Below are positions 25,427 through 33,314 of a stretch of 64,000 nucleotides of DNA, piece by piece. The position numbers and the translations under genes are program-made. The stretch is taken from assembly GCF_000173075.1 (NCBI RefSeq), contig NZ_ABVL01000001.1, forward strand, positions 611,212-675,211, read 5' to 3'. Below the pieces are notes generated by a model, which saw only the letters and a list, made by a program, of their open reading frames with translations, did no database searches and was not told where the DNA came from. The stretch comes from Chthoniobacter flavus Ellin428 (GTDB lineage: Bacteria > Verrucomicrobiota > Verrucomicrobiia > Chthoniobacterales > Chthoniobacteraceae). Numbering within the stretch: position 1 is the stretch's first letter; every line of letters begins with the position of its first letter.

Positions 25427-27319
25427 ATGGTTGCTGTCCCCCTTGATCAGGCTTTTCGGCTCGCTGTCGCGCACCACCAAGCCGGGCGTCTCGCTGAGGC
25501 GGAGGGGCTTTACCGCCAGATCCTCGGTGCGCAGCCGAATCACGCCGGCGCGCTGCACCTGCTGGGCGTCATCGCCGACCAGGTGGGACGGCATGAGGTG
25601 GCCGTGGAGTTGATCCAGAAAGCCATCGCCCTCGCGCCGAACGTCGCGGATTTTCATTCAAACCTCGGCGCCGCGCAGCGCAATCTCGGCCGGTTCGATG
25701 AAGCCATGGCGGAGTTTCGTCGAGCGATTCAACTGCAGCCCGATCATGCCGACGCGCACAACAATCTCGGCTCCGCGCTCATCGCCCAAGGCGTGCTGGG
25801 CGAAGCCGTGACCGTGTTGCGCCGGACGATCGAGTTGCGGCCCACTCTCGCCGAGGCGCATAACAATCTGGGCATCGCCCTCGGTGGCGAAGGACGCGGT
25901 GAAGAAGCCGTCGCCGCCTGCCGGCGCGCGGTGGAGTTACAGCCGGGATACGCCAATGGCTACAACAGCCTCGGCGTGGCGCTGGTGAACCAGCGGGAAT
26001 TGGCCGAAGCGATCGCCGCCTTTCGCCGCGCCATCGCCGTCTACCCGGACTATGTCGAAGCCTACTGCAACCTGGGTAATGCGCTGGTGGATGAAGGGAG
26101 TCTCGACGAAGCCGTGGCCACCTGCCGGCGCGCCATCGAAATCCGGCCAAATCACGCCGAGGCGCACAACAATCTGGGCGTCGCGCTCATCGCCCAAGGC
26201 GCCCTGCAGGAGGCCGGTGACGCCTTTCGCCGCGCGCTCGAGCTCCAGCCAAACCAGGCCGAATCGCACAGCAATCTCAGTGTGACGCTGATGGCCGAGG
26301 GGCGCCTGGACGAGGCGGGCGCCGAGTTGTGCCGCGCCATCGAGCTTCAGCCGCAGGCCGCGCAAGCGAAGTTCAACTACTCCCTCCAGCTCCTGCTGCA
26401 GGGCGATTTCGAGCAAGGCTGGCCGCTGTATGAAAGCCGCTGGGGAGTGGGGGACCTGCGATTTGCGAAGCGGGACTTTCCGCAGCCGATGTGGAGAGGC
26501 GAACCGCTCCATGGCCAGCGTGTATTGATTTACGCCGAGCAAGGCCTGGGCGATACCCTGCAATTTGTCCGCTACGCACCGCTGATCGCTGAGCGCGGCG
26601 GGCACGTCATCCTCGAGTGCCAGCCCGAGCTCAAGTCGCTTTTCACCAGCCTCGAGGGGGTGGCGGAAATCATCGTCATAGGGGACCCGCTGCCCGACTT
26701 CGAATTGCATTGCCGAATGATGAGTCTCCCGCTGGCCTTTGGCACGCGCGTGGAGACGATCCCGGCTACGATCCCGTATTTGCGAGCCGATCCTGCCGGG
26801 GTCCGCCGATGGAAGGAACGACTGGAAGGAAATGCCCTGAAAGTCGGATTGGTCTGGGCCGGAGGAATGCGCCCGCGGCAACTCAACGCTGATCGGATCG
26901 ATCGGCGGCGCTCGGTGCTCCTCGGTCAGTTGGCCCCCTTCGCGGAAGTCCCCGGCGTCGTTTTTGTCTCCCTACAGAAGGGGCCCCCGGCCGAGCAGGC
27001 GAAAACTCCACCCGTCGGGATGACTTTGCTCGACTGGAGCGAGGAACTCCGCGATTTCGCGGAGACCGCGGCATTGGTCGAGTGCCTGGATTTGGTCATC
27101 ACCGTGGATACTGCCGTGGCGCACCTGGCCGGCGCGCTTGGCAAGCCGGTCTGGCTGCTGAATCGCTTCGATACCTGCTGGCGCTGGCTGCTGGGGCGTG
27201 AAGACAGCCCGTGGTATCCCACTATGCGCATCTTCCGGCAGCCCAAATTCGGCGATTGGTCCTCGGCGATCGATCAAGCTTCCGCGGCGCTGGCGAAGCT
27301 CGTTTCGGACCGCGGGTAA
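25427..27319 (+). CDS. TPR protein with C-terminal glycosyltransferase-9-like domain
   Basis: A protein of 630 residues. Residues about 5-330 are some nine tetratricopeptide repeats with the typical pattern, e.g. AEAHNNLGIALGGEGRGEEA and EAYCNLGNALVDEGSLDEA. Residues about 335-625 have a GT-B type domain related to heptosyltransferases: YAEQGLGDTLQFVRYAP, KVGLVWAGG, VDTAVAHLAGALGKPVWLL and a CWRWLLGREDSPWYP segment. Such proteins are common in bacteria with large TPR families and are often annotated as SPINDLY-like, although the catalytic domain here is closer to GT9. No signal peptide is seen. No partner genes adjoin, so the acceptor is unknown. Confidence 0.88.
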   Translation: MVAVPLDQAFRLAVAHHQAGRLAEAEGLYRQILGAQPNHAGALHLLGVIADQVGRHEVAVELIQKAIALAPNVADFHSNLGAAQRNLGRFDEAMAEFRRAIQLQPDHADAHNNLGSALIAQGVLGEAVTVLRRTIELRPTLAEAHNNLGIALGGEGRGEEAVAACRRAVELQPGYANGYNSLGVALVNQRELAEAIAAFRRAIAVYPDYVEAYCNLGNALVDEGSLDEAVATCRRAIEIRPNHAEAHNNLGVALIAQGALQEAGDAFRRALELQPNQAESHSNLSVTLMAEGRLDEAGAELCRAIELQPQAAQAKFNYSLQLLLQGDFEQGWPLYESRWGVGDLRFAKRDFPQPMWRGEPLHGQRVLIYAEQGLGDTLQFVRYAPLIAERGGHVILECQPELKSLFTSLEGVAEIIVIGDPLPDFELHCRMMSLPLAFGTRVETIPATIPYLRADPAGVRRWKERLEGNALKVGLVWAGGMRPRQLNADRIDRRRSVLLGQLAPFAEVPGVVFVSLQKGPPAEQAKTPPVGMTLLDWSEELRDFAETAALVECLDLVITVDTAVAHLAGALGKPVWLLNRFDTCWRWLLGREDSPWYPTMRIFRQPKFGDWSSAIDQASAALAKLVSDRG

Positions 27320-27444
27320 AGCCGCTCTTCTTTAAGTGGCTAAATGGTTGTTTCTGGCTTTGCAGCGCACACCTTTACGGCTATATTCGTGCCGACCCGA
27401 AAAAGCCGGACTTGAAAAGTTTACGTAACCCGGCGGAAAAGTGT

Positions 27445-27473
27445 TTGACAGGGGTGACCCTCACCCCTAGTTT
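27445..27473 (+). promoter_or_regulatory. Likely sigma-70 promoter of rplM-rpsI
   Basis: TTGACA at 27445-27450 and TAGTTT at 27468-27473 are separated by 17 bases, 30 bases before the rplM start. The spacer is an inverted repeat (GGGGTGAccCTCACCCC), which could influence expression. Nothing else is seen between 27320 and 27503. Confidence 0.65.
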
Positions 27474-27503
27474 GCGCACCCTTTTCCACAGGGACCAGAA
27501 GTA

Positions 27504-27941
27504 ATGACTAAGACATTTTCCGCCAAAGCCAACGAAGTCGCCCGCCAATGGTGGGTGATCGACGCCGCCGACCAGGTGCTTGGTCGCGTCGCCACCAAAG
27601 CCGCGAACCTCCTTCGCGGCAAAGAAAAAGCCATCTTCACTCCGCACGTCGATACCGGTGATTTCGTCATCGTCATCAACGCCGAGAAGGTCCGTGTGAC
27701 CGGTAAGAAGGAAGAACAGAAATCCTACATGAGCTTCTCCGGCTACGTCGGTGGCCACAAGAGCGAGACCGTCAAGGCCCGCCGCGCCCGCCGTCCCGAG
27801 CTCCTCGTGGAGCGCGCCGTGAAAGGCATGATCCCGCACAACAAGCTGGGTCGCGCCGTCTATACCAAGCTGAAGGTTTACAAGGGCGCCGAGCATCCGC
27901 ACGCGGCCCAGCAGCCGACCCCCGTCACCTCGATCGTCTAA
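27504..27941 (+). CDS. rplM: 50S ribosomal protein L13
   Basis: An early-assembly protein of the large ribosomal subunit, 145 residues. Diagnostic segments: [51 protein letters not shown], and the C-terminal [20 protein letters not shown] and [11 protein letters not shown]. It is followed after 12 bases by rpsI, the near-universal bacterial gene pair. A purine-rich AGGGA lies a few bases upstream of the ATG. Confidence 0.99.
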   Translation: MTKTFSAKANEVARQWWVIDAADQVLGRVATKAANLLRGKEKAIFTPHVDTGDFVIVINAEKVRVTGKKEEQKSYMSFSGYVGGHKSETVKARRARRPELLVERAVKGMIPHNKLGRAVYTKLKVYKGAEHPHAAQQPTPVTSIV

Positions 27942-27953
27942 TTTCTACCTAAA

Positions 27954-28346
27954 ATGTCGCAGCAAGAATTCATCGCTACTGGCCGCCGCAAAGACGCCGT
28001 CGCTCGCATCCGCCTTTCCGCGGGCACGGGCAAGATCAAGATCAACGGCCGTCCCTTCGAAGAGTATTTCAAGACCACCGCTCTGCAGAACACCGTTCTC
28101 CAGCCGCTCGAAGTCGCCAAGGTCGTCAATCAGTATGACCTCGCGGTGAACGCGACCGGCGGCGGCGTGAATGGCCAGGCTGGCGCCGTGCGCCTCGCCG
28201 TGGCTCGCGCCCTGACCGAGACGAATGCCGAGCTCCGTGGACCGCTGAAGGCCGAAGGCTTCCTCACCCGCGACCCGCGGATGAAGGAACGCAAGAAGGC
28301 CGGTCAGCCCGGCGCTCGTAAGCGCTTCCAGTTCAGCAAACGCTAA
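27954..28346 (+). CDS. rpsI: 30S ribosomal protein S9
   Basis: A 130-residue component of the small ribosomal subunit head. It has the family signature (TGRRKDAVARIRL at the N-terminus, GGGVNGQAGAVRLAVARAL, LTRDPRMKERKKAGQPGARK) and the basic C-terminal KRFQFSKR, whose last residues reach the tRNA sites. It is co-transcribed with rplM and followed by a strong terminator. Confidence 0.99.
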   Translation: MSQQEFIATGRRKDAVARIRLSAGTGKIKINGRPFEEYFKTTALQNTVLQPLEVAKVVNQYDLAVNATGGGVNGQAGAVRLAVARALTETNAELRGPLKAEGFLTRDPRMKERKKAGQPGARKRFQFSKR

Positions 28347-28381
28347 TTTCTCCCGAAAGCTTTTTGCTTTCCTCCTCGAGA

Positions 28382-28431
28382 CCCCGCGTTGCGCGCCCCC
28401 CGTTTGCGCGCAACGCGGGTTATTCTTTTTT
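28382..28431 (+). terminator. Intrinsic terminator of rplM-rpsI
   Basis: A GC-rich stem (ACCCCGCGTTGCGCGC against GCGCGCAACGCGGGTT) with a short loop, followed by TATTCTTTTTT. It lies 36 bases after the rpsI stop codon. Confidence 0.9.
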
Positions 28432-28501
28432 CGGAAAAGGGGCATTAGCGCGCTCGACGAAGCCGGATTGCCTGCCTAGGTTCTCGCCCGCTTTCGGCCC
28501 C

Positions 28502-29350
28502 ATGAAGTCCTTTCCCTTTCTCCTCGCTGCCGTCTCCGGCCTGTTCTGTGTCAGCGCTCTGGCTGATCCGCCGTTGCGGCTGCAGTGCACGCCCTCGCTC
28601 GTGCCCCTGGCCAGGGACATCATCCGCCCGCTTCACGAGTCGGGGATTGAGGTTCGCCTCGTGGAGGAGGCAGGAAATACGCAGGTCGCCGCGAGCCTGA
28701 GCGGGGGGGATGTCGATGTGATCCTGCTCACCCGTCCGTTGAAAGTCGACGAGCGTGTGAGCAATCCGGCGATGCATTTTGTGGAGACGACGCTGGGCAC
28801 TCAGGTCGTCACCGTGGTGGTGTCGCGCACGGTTTGGGATGGCGGTGTCCACGCACTCACTCGCGACCAGATCATCAGCCTTTACGAAAACCGGGTGCGC
28901 AGCTGGAAGGAAGTGGGGGGCGAGGATCGCCCGATGGTGTTTTTCGAGCCCGGCCACGAAAAGGGGTTGTGGGACATTTTCGCGAACTGGCTCTACGGTG
29001 ACATTCATCGTGCGCCGGGCGTGGCCTGGCAGGTGGTGGCCGATGGCCCGGACATGAAGAACGCGCTCGAGTTCGCCTCCGGGGGAATTTCTGTCGCCAA
29101 CCTGCGCTGGGCCGATCACAAGACCGCCTACCCGCTGGCCCTCATCGGCGAAAACGGGAAAGCCATCGAACCGAACAAGGCGAATATTCTCGACGGCAGC
29201 TACCCGCTGACCCGCCCGGTGGTGGTCGTTTTTCCCCACGAACCGGCCTCGGAAAAGAAGAAGATGCTCGAGTTTCTGGTTGGCGAAAAAGGCCAGCAGA
29301 TTATCGCCACCCACGATTTCATCCCGCAGTCGCAACTCAAGGTGCCGTAA
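28502..29350 (+). CDS. Periplasmic PstS-like phosphate/anion-binding protein
   Basis: A 282-residue solute-binding protein from the ATG at 28502. It has a signal peptide (MKSFPFLLAAVSGLFCVSALA). The body follows the type II periplasmic-binding fold of PstS-like proteins: GGDVDVILLTRPLK, the TRDQIISLYENRVRSWKEVGG hallmark (consensus LTxxQLxxIFxGxxxxWxxxGG), and a C-terminal FLVGEKGQQIIATHDFIP. No phosphate permease or ATPase genes adjoin it, so it may be an orphan binding or sensing protein. It is convergent with tadA, 11 bases away. Confidence 0.85.
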   Translation: MKSFPFLLAAVSGLFCVSALADPPLRLQCTPSLVPLARDIIRPLHESGIEVRLVEEAGNTQVAASLSGGDVDVILLTRPLKVDERVSNPAMHFVETTLGTQVVTVVVSRTVWDGGVHALTRDQIISLYENRVRSWKEVGGEDRPMVFFEPGHEKGLWDIFANWLYGDIHRAPGVAWQVVADGPDMKNALEFASGGISVANLRWADHKTAYPLALIGENGKAIEPNKANILDGSYPLTRPVVVVFPHEPASEKKKMLEFLVGEKGQQIIATHDFIPQSQLKVP

Positions 29351-29361
29351 GCTGGGAGGTC

Positions 29362-29832
29362 TCAGCCGCGCCGCTCTCTAAAAAACGCCTGCAGCATGGC
29401 CGCGCATTCGTCCTGCCGGACGCCGGTCGTGATTTCGCAGGAATGGTTGAGCTTGGGGTGTTGCAGGATCTGCAGCAGGCTGCCGCCGGCGCCATCCTTC
29501 GGCGATGGGCACCCGAACACCACCCGTTTCATGCGCACGTGGACGAGTGCCCCGGCGCACATCGGGCAGGGCTCCTTGGTCACGTAAAGGTCGCATTCGT
29601 TGAGCCGCCAGTCGCCGAGCACGCTTTCCGCCTGGGTAATGGCCAGCATCTCGGCATGCGCTGTGGCGTCTTTTAAGACCTCGACTTGATTGCAAGCCCG
29701 GGCAATGATGCGCCCTTGGTGGACGATGACCGCCCCAATCGGCACCTCCTCCTGCTCCCAAGCCCGACGGGCTTGCCGCAGGGCTTCGCCCATGAAATAG
29801 GTATCGCTGTGCAGGTCGATGATCTCGTCCAT
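29362..29832 (-). CDS. tadA: tRNA-specific adenosine deaminase
   Basis: A zinc-dependent deaminase that converts A34 to inosine in tRNA-Arg(ACG). It has 156 residues. The deaminase motif is HAE (His59, Glu61) and PCPMC (Cys89, Cys92), which bind zinc and activate water. The flanking segments EVPIGAVIV, ALVHVRMKRVVFGCPSPKDG and LNHSCEITTGVRQDE are typical of TadA rather than of cytidine or guanine deaminases. It is divergent from rplS, 111 bases away. Confidence 0.95.
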   Translation of the reverse strand: MDEIIDLHSDTYFMGEALRQARRAWEQEEVPIGAVIVHQGRIIARACNQVEVLKDATAHAEMLAITQAESVLGDWRLNECDLYVTKEPCPMCAGALVHVRMKRVVFGCPSPKDGAGGSLLQILQHPKLNHSCEITTGVRQDECAAMLQAFFRERRG

Positions 29833-29876
29833 GAGAGAAAGGGGATTGCGAAAGTGAGGGAGGCGTGAAAATTGGG

Positions 29877-29904
29877 TTGCGCTGCGGCGGAATCAAGCTA
29901 TTAC
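29877..29904 (+). promoter_or_regulatory. Possible promoter of rplS
   Basis: TTGCGC (29877-29882) and TATTAC (29899-29904) with a 16-base spacer, 39 bases before the rplS start. The match is moderate; position between divergent genes supports it. Confidence 0.4.
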
Positions 29905-29943
29905 TCCCGTCCCTTTTTTTCATTACAACCCGGAGCCACTGCC

Positions 29944-30303
29944 ATGCCCACTATCATCGACAAAATCAATCAGGAGCAACTCAAGAAGGATACCGCACGG
30001 TTCCACGTGGGCGACAGCGTGCGCGTGCACACCATCGTCAAGGAAGGCGACAAGGAGCGCGTCCAGATCTTCACGGGTATCGTGATCGGCCGTAAGGGCC
30101 GCGACATCAACCAGACTTTCACCGTCCGCCGCATCAGCTACGGCGAAGGTGTGGAACGCGTTTTCCCGATGCACTCGCCGCGTATCGCCAAGGTGGAAGT
30201 GGAGACCGCTGGCACGGCCCGCCGCGCCAAGCTCAACTATCTTCGCAAGCGCACCGGCAAGGCGGCGATGGCCGTCCGCGAAAAGGCGTCGGCTTCGGCC
30301 TAA
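29944..30303 (+). CDS. rplS: 50S ribosomal protein L19
   Basis: A 119-residue large-subunit protein located at the subunit interface. The ATG at 29944 follows CGGAGCC; longer versions are unsupported. Diagnostic segments: [60 protein letters not shown] and a C-terminal [14 protein letters not shown]. rnhB and yraN follow on the same strand, a common bacterial neighbourhood, but a strong terminator separates them here. Confidence 0.99.
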   Translation: MPTIIDKINQEQLKKDTARFHVGDSVRVHTIVKEGDKERVQIFTGIVIGRKGRDINQTFTVRRISYGEGVERVFPMHSPRIAKVEVETAGTARRAKLNYLRKRTGKAAMAVREKASASA

Positions 30304-30332
30304 GCTGAACAGCGCAGCCAAATCGAAATTCG

Positions 30333-30368
30333 TGTGCGGCGATCCATTGGATCGCCGCACATTTTTTG
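30333..30368 (+). terminator. Intrinsic terminator of rplS
   Basis: A 13-bp near-perfect stem (TGTGCGGCGATCC with GGATCGCCGCACA) followed by TTTTTTG, 30 bases after the rplS stop. Confidence 0.93.
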
Positions 30369-30418
30369 TACGGGTGGTATCGAACGCCCGAGCGTCCGCG
30401 AATTGTTTGCGGTAAGGT

Positions 30419-30516
30419 GAGGCGCTTGCGTTTTGGAGTGCGCTTGTCCTCTGGCGCTTTGGGAGTCACCTCTCGAAAGCGGTAGAGGACTACCGCACTA
30501 AAAAACGCAAGCGCTC
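30419..30516. repeat. Long imperfect inverted repeat with GCGGTAGAGGACTACCGC core
   Basis: The left arm GCGCTTGCGTTTTggAGTGCG... (30422 onward) pairs with the right arm ...CGCACTaAAAAACGCAAGCGC (ending about 30514). Inner blocks GTCCTC/GAGGAC and GCGCTTT/AAAGCGG also match, so almost the whole 98 bases folds on itself. The right arm contains a perfect small palindrome GCGGTAGaGGACTACCGC (roughly 30479-30496). It lies in the rplS-rnhB gap and has no coding sense; it resembles interspersed hairpin repeats of Verrucomicrobia. The remaining bases to 30653 show nothing. Confidence 0.8.
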
Positions 30517-30653
30517 ATAGCTCGCGGATTCGTGAACACGAATAATCTGCAAAGACGATGCGTTTGGAGTTTGCTTTGGTTCCTCACGCGGCTTTCCATT
30601 TTAGCGATGAGCGTTGAATCCCGCTTCGAACCCTCAACCCCCTTCGCCCGCTG

Positions 30654-31274
30654 ATGCCTTGTGGGATGCGCCACGAACGCAAGTTGCGCGCGGATGGCTG
30701 CGTACTGGTCGCGGGGATCGATGAAGTCGGGCGCGGGCCCCTGGCCGGGCCGGTAGTGGCGGCGGCGGTGATTCTGCCGGAGAAATTTCGGCACAAGACG
30801 CTGAACGATTCCAAAAAGCTCTCCGCCGAGCAGCGCGAGAAAATCTATGCCGAGCTGACGACGCGGGAAAACGTTCATTGGACCGTTTGCGTCGTCGAGG
30901 TCGAAGAAATCGACCGCATCAACATTCTGCGCGCTTCGCACGAAGCGATGCGGCGCTCGGTGACCGCGCTGGCCACGAAACCGGATCACGCGCTCATCGA
31001 CGGCCTGCCGGTCCGCCCGTTTCCCATACCGCACACCGCCTTGGTCGGCGGCGACGCGCTAAGCTTCAGCATCGCCGCGGCGAGTGTGATCGCCAAGGTC
31101 ACGCGCGACCGTATTATGGTCGAGATGGATCAACGGCATCCCGGCTATGCATTTGGGCAGCATAAAGGCTATGGCACTGAGCTGCACCTCGCTAGACTCA
31201 AGGAACATGGGCCTTGTCCGATTCATCGCCGATCTTTTCTCCCCGTCGAACAGGCGGAACTCCCCTTCCGCTAA
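30654..31274 (+). CDS. rnhB: Ribonuclease HII
   Basis: An endonuclease that removes RNA from RNA-DNA hybrids and single ribonucleotides from DNA. It is 206 residues from the first ATG; an ATG at 30666 (MRHERKL) is equally possible. Active-site acids are in VAGIDEVGRGPLAGPVVAAA (Asp, Glu), HALIDG (Asp) and the later VTRDRIM (Asp). DSKKLSAEQRE, FSIAAASVIAKV and the C-terminal GYGTELHLARLKEHGPCPIHRRSF are family signatures. The 3' end overlaps yraN by 68 bases in another frame. Confidence 0.97.
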   Translation: MPCGMRHERKLRADGCVLVAGIDEVGRGPLAGPVVAAAVILPEKFRHKTLNDSKKLSAEQREKIYAELTTRENVHWTVCVVEVEEIDRINILRASHEAMRRSVTALATKPDHALIDGLPVRPFPIPHTALVGGDALSFSIAAASVIAKVTRDRIMVEMDQRHPGYAFGQHKGYGTELHLARLKEHGPCPIHRRSFLPVEQAELPFR

Positions 31275-31668
31275 CGGAAGCGGCGAAGACGACCGGGAAT
31301 GGCTCGGGCGGGAAGGGGAGCGGCTCGCGGCACGGCATCTCAAGCGCAACCGTTATCGCGTCCTGTATCGGAATTTCCGCGCGCCGCACGGCGGCGAAGT
31401 GGACATTGTCTGCCGCGATCACGACACGCTGGTCTTCGTGGAAGTAAAGACGCGGCGCAGCCTGACTTTCGGATCGCCGGCGGAGTCGGTGACGCGGGAA
31501 AAGCAAAAGCTCATCGCGCGCGGTGCATTGGCCTGGCTGGATCTGCTCGGCAATCCGGACAACATCCTGTTCCGCTTCGACATCGTGGAGATCATCTTCG
31601 AAGAGGATGTGCCGACTTTTCACATCATCAAGGACGCCTTCAAACTGCCGGAGCCTTACACTTACTAG
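31207..31668 (+). CDS. yraN: YraN/UPF0102 family endonuclease-like protein
   Basis: A 153-residue protein with a PD-(D/E)XK nuclease-like core: GEVDIVCRDHDTLVFVEVKTRR carries the Asp and Glu-x-Lys of that fold, preceded by LAARHLKRNRYRVLYRNFR and followed by KQKLIARGALAWL. The start ATG at 31207 lies inside rnhB, overlapping it by 68 bases, and this order is widespread in bacteria. The N-terminal 35 residues are extra and not conserved. Its cellular role is unsettled; it is thought to act in DNA processing. Confidence 0.93.
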   Translation: MGLVRFIADLFSPSNRRNSPSANGSGEDDREWLGREGERLAARHLKRNRYRVLYRNFRAPHGGEVDIVCRDHDTLVFVEVKTRRSLTFGSPAESVTREKQKLIARGALAWLDLLGNPDNILFRFDIVEIIFEEDVPTFHIIKDAFKLPEPYTY

Positions 31669-31673
31669 AGCGG

Positions 31674-33314
31674 TTACTTGTAGATGCTCTTCATCTGCCA
31701 GGCATCGAGCGAGCGGAGTTCCGCGTCCTGGCCTTGCGCCCGCAGGGAAACGCCGACGCTGTCGCTGCGGCTCGGTTGCACGCGCACGGCGAGACATTGC
31801 CGGCCATTGATGAAAACTTCGACCACGCTGCGATCGATGAAGACGCGCAGGTGAAACGGTTCATCCGGTGGGATGAGAACGGAGGCGGTTTCGGGCGGGC
31901 GCGACTGGGCGTCGGCGAGCAGCGAAGAGCGCGTGTTATCGAGCGTGACGACGCTGAGCTTCTGCTGCGGCGGCATGAAACGGCTGGTGACCTGGCGATT
32001 TCTAAAAAGGGCGATGCGAGTGATTTCCTCCGCGTTGGCGGAACGCAGGACGTTCAACTCGACCATGGGCGCGCCTTTGGGATCGATGTCGGCGTTGAGC
32101 TCCATCGTGTTGCCGTGAATATCGGGCAGGACAATTTCCTGATTCGCCGGCAACAACTTTGCATCGAGGTGCTGATGGGCACCGCGCAGGGACTCAATGT
32201 CACCCGCAGGCTCCTGATGTAGATCCTCTTTGCCGACCAGCGTGAGCCGGCGCGGTAACGTCATGAGGCCGTCGCTGCGATGGCCGGCTATCGCGGGATT
32301 CATGTTGAAGATCGCGATGACGCCGCCCTGGCCATCCGGCGTGGCCGAGGGCGCCTGCACCGCGCCGGGAAGGACTGGGCCGAAGCAGAAGCGACCGTGC
32401 GCGGTGACGTTGAACTTGTCGTTCTGCGTGTCGTAATCGCCGAGGAGATATTGCGCGCTGCTCGTGTGGCTGAAGAAGATCAGGATGTGCCGGTCGCCGA
32501 TCGGCCAGAAATAGGGACACGCGCCATCGTCGCCGGGGGGCGTGAAGCGGTTGCCTTCGACGAATTGATGCACGAACTCCCACTTTGCGAGATCACGGGA
32601 GCGGAAGAGAAACTCGGCGAGCATCGGCTTGCCCGCGGGGCCGTTGTAATCCACCGAGCCGGAGAGCGAGTAATACGTGTCGCCCTTTTTCCAAATGCAC
32701 GCGTCGTAGATGCGATAAGGCAACGGCTCAGCGGAGAGGAAGTGATAGCGCTTTCCGTCCTTGTTCAACGGGATGACCGTCGTGCCGGTGACCTTCTCCC
32801 AATTGAGCAGCAGCGGATCGTGCGAGGTCGCGGCCATGTTGCCGAGTTCGCGTCCGTGATACATGGCGATGACGCGGTTGCCATCGACATAGGTCGCGCC
32901 GGAGTAGCATTGCTCCTCGGGATTCGGGTAGATCGCGTAGGGGAGATCGCGCCAATGAATGAGGTCGTCGCTGACCGCGTGCGCCCAGTGCCAGCGATGA
33001 TCGTCCGGCGGATTCGCCTGGTAAAAGAGATGCCAGCGACCCCGCCAGAAACAGAGGCCGTTGGGATCGTTGAGCTGCGCCTCCGGGCTGTAGAAGTGAT
33101 AGGCGGGCCGCAAGGGATCGGCGGCAAGGGCGTGACGCTCCTCGCGGAAACGCTGCATCAGTGGGTTGTCCTTGAGCTGCGCTTCTTGAGCCGCGAGATC
33201 TTCGGCGAAGGTGAACTTGGGAACGCGCGAGGTGTAGTCGCGCGGCGTGTCGGCACCGTGCGCGACGGCCAGGCTGGCCAGCCAGAGGCACAGAAGGATT
33301 CGTCTGCTATTCAT
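31674..33314 (-). CDS. Secreted GH32 family protein, acid/base glutamate apparently replaced
   Basis: A glycoside hydrolase family 32 protein (fructan or sucrose hydrolases) of 546 residues with signal peptide from ATG 33314 (MNSRRILLCLWLASLAVAHG). The five-bladed propeller nucleophile motif is QLNDPNG with Asp83. The transition-state Asp is probably Asp204 in YRIYDACIW, though the usual RDP is not intact. Where canonical members have Glu-Cys-Pro, this protein reads GDDGACPYFWP: Ala265 replaces the acid/base Glu. A beta-sandwich domain follows (FHLRVFIDRSVVEVFINGRQ near 500). Its ATG overlaps the stop of the DUF4838 gene upstream by four bases. Either a divergent catalytic subgroup or a binding protein. 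Confidence 0.88.
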   Translation of the reverse strand: MNSRRILLCLWLASLAVAHGADTPRDYTSRVPKFTFAEDLAAQEAQLKDNPLMQRFREERHALAADPLRPAYHFYSPEAQLNDPNGLCFWRGRWHLFYQANPPDDHRWHWAHAVSDDLIHWRDLPYAIYPNPEEQCYSGATYVDGNRVIAMYHGRELGNMAATSHDPLLLNWEKVTGTTVIPLNKDGKRYHFLSAEPLPYRIYDACIWKKGDTYYSLSGSVDYNGPAGKPMLAEFLFRSRDLAKWEFVHQFVEGNRFTPPGDDGACPYFWPIGDRHILIFFSHTSSAQYLLGDYDTQNDKFNVTAHGRFCFGPVLPGAVQAPSATPDGQGGVIAIFNMNPAIAGHRSDGLMTLPRRLTLVGKEDLHQEPAGDIESLRGAHQHLDAKLLPANQEIVLPDIHGNTMELNADIDPKGAPMVELNVLRSANAEEITRIALFRNRQVTSRFMPPQQKLSVVTLDNTRSSLLADAQSRPPETASVLIPPDEPFHLRVFIDRSVVEVFINGRQCLAVRVQPSRSDSVGVSLRAQGQDAELRSLDAWQMKSIYK

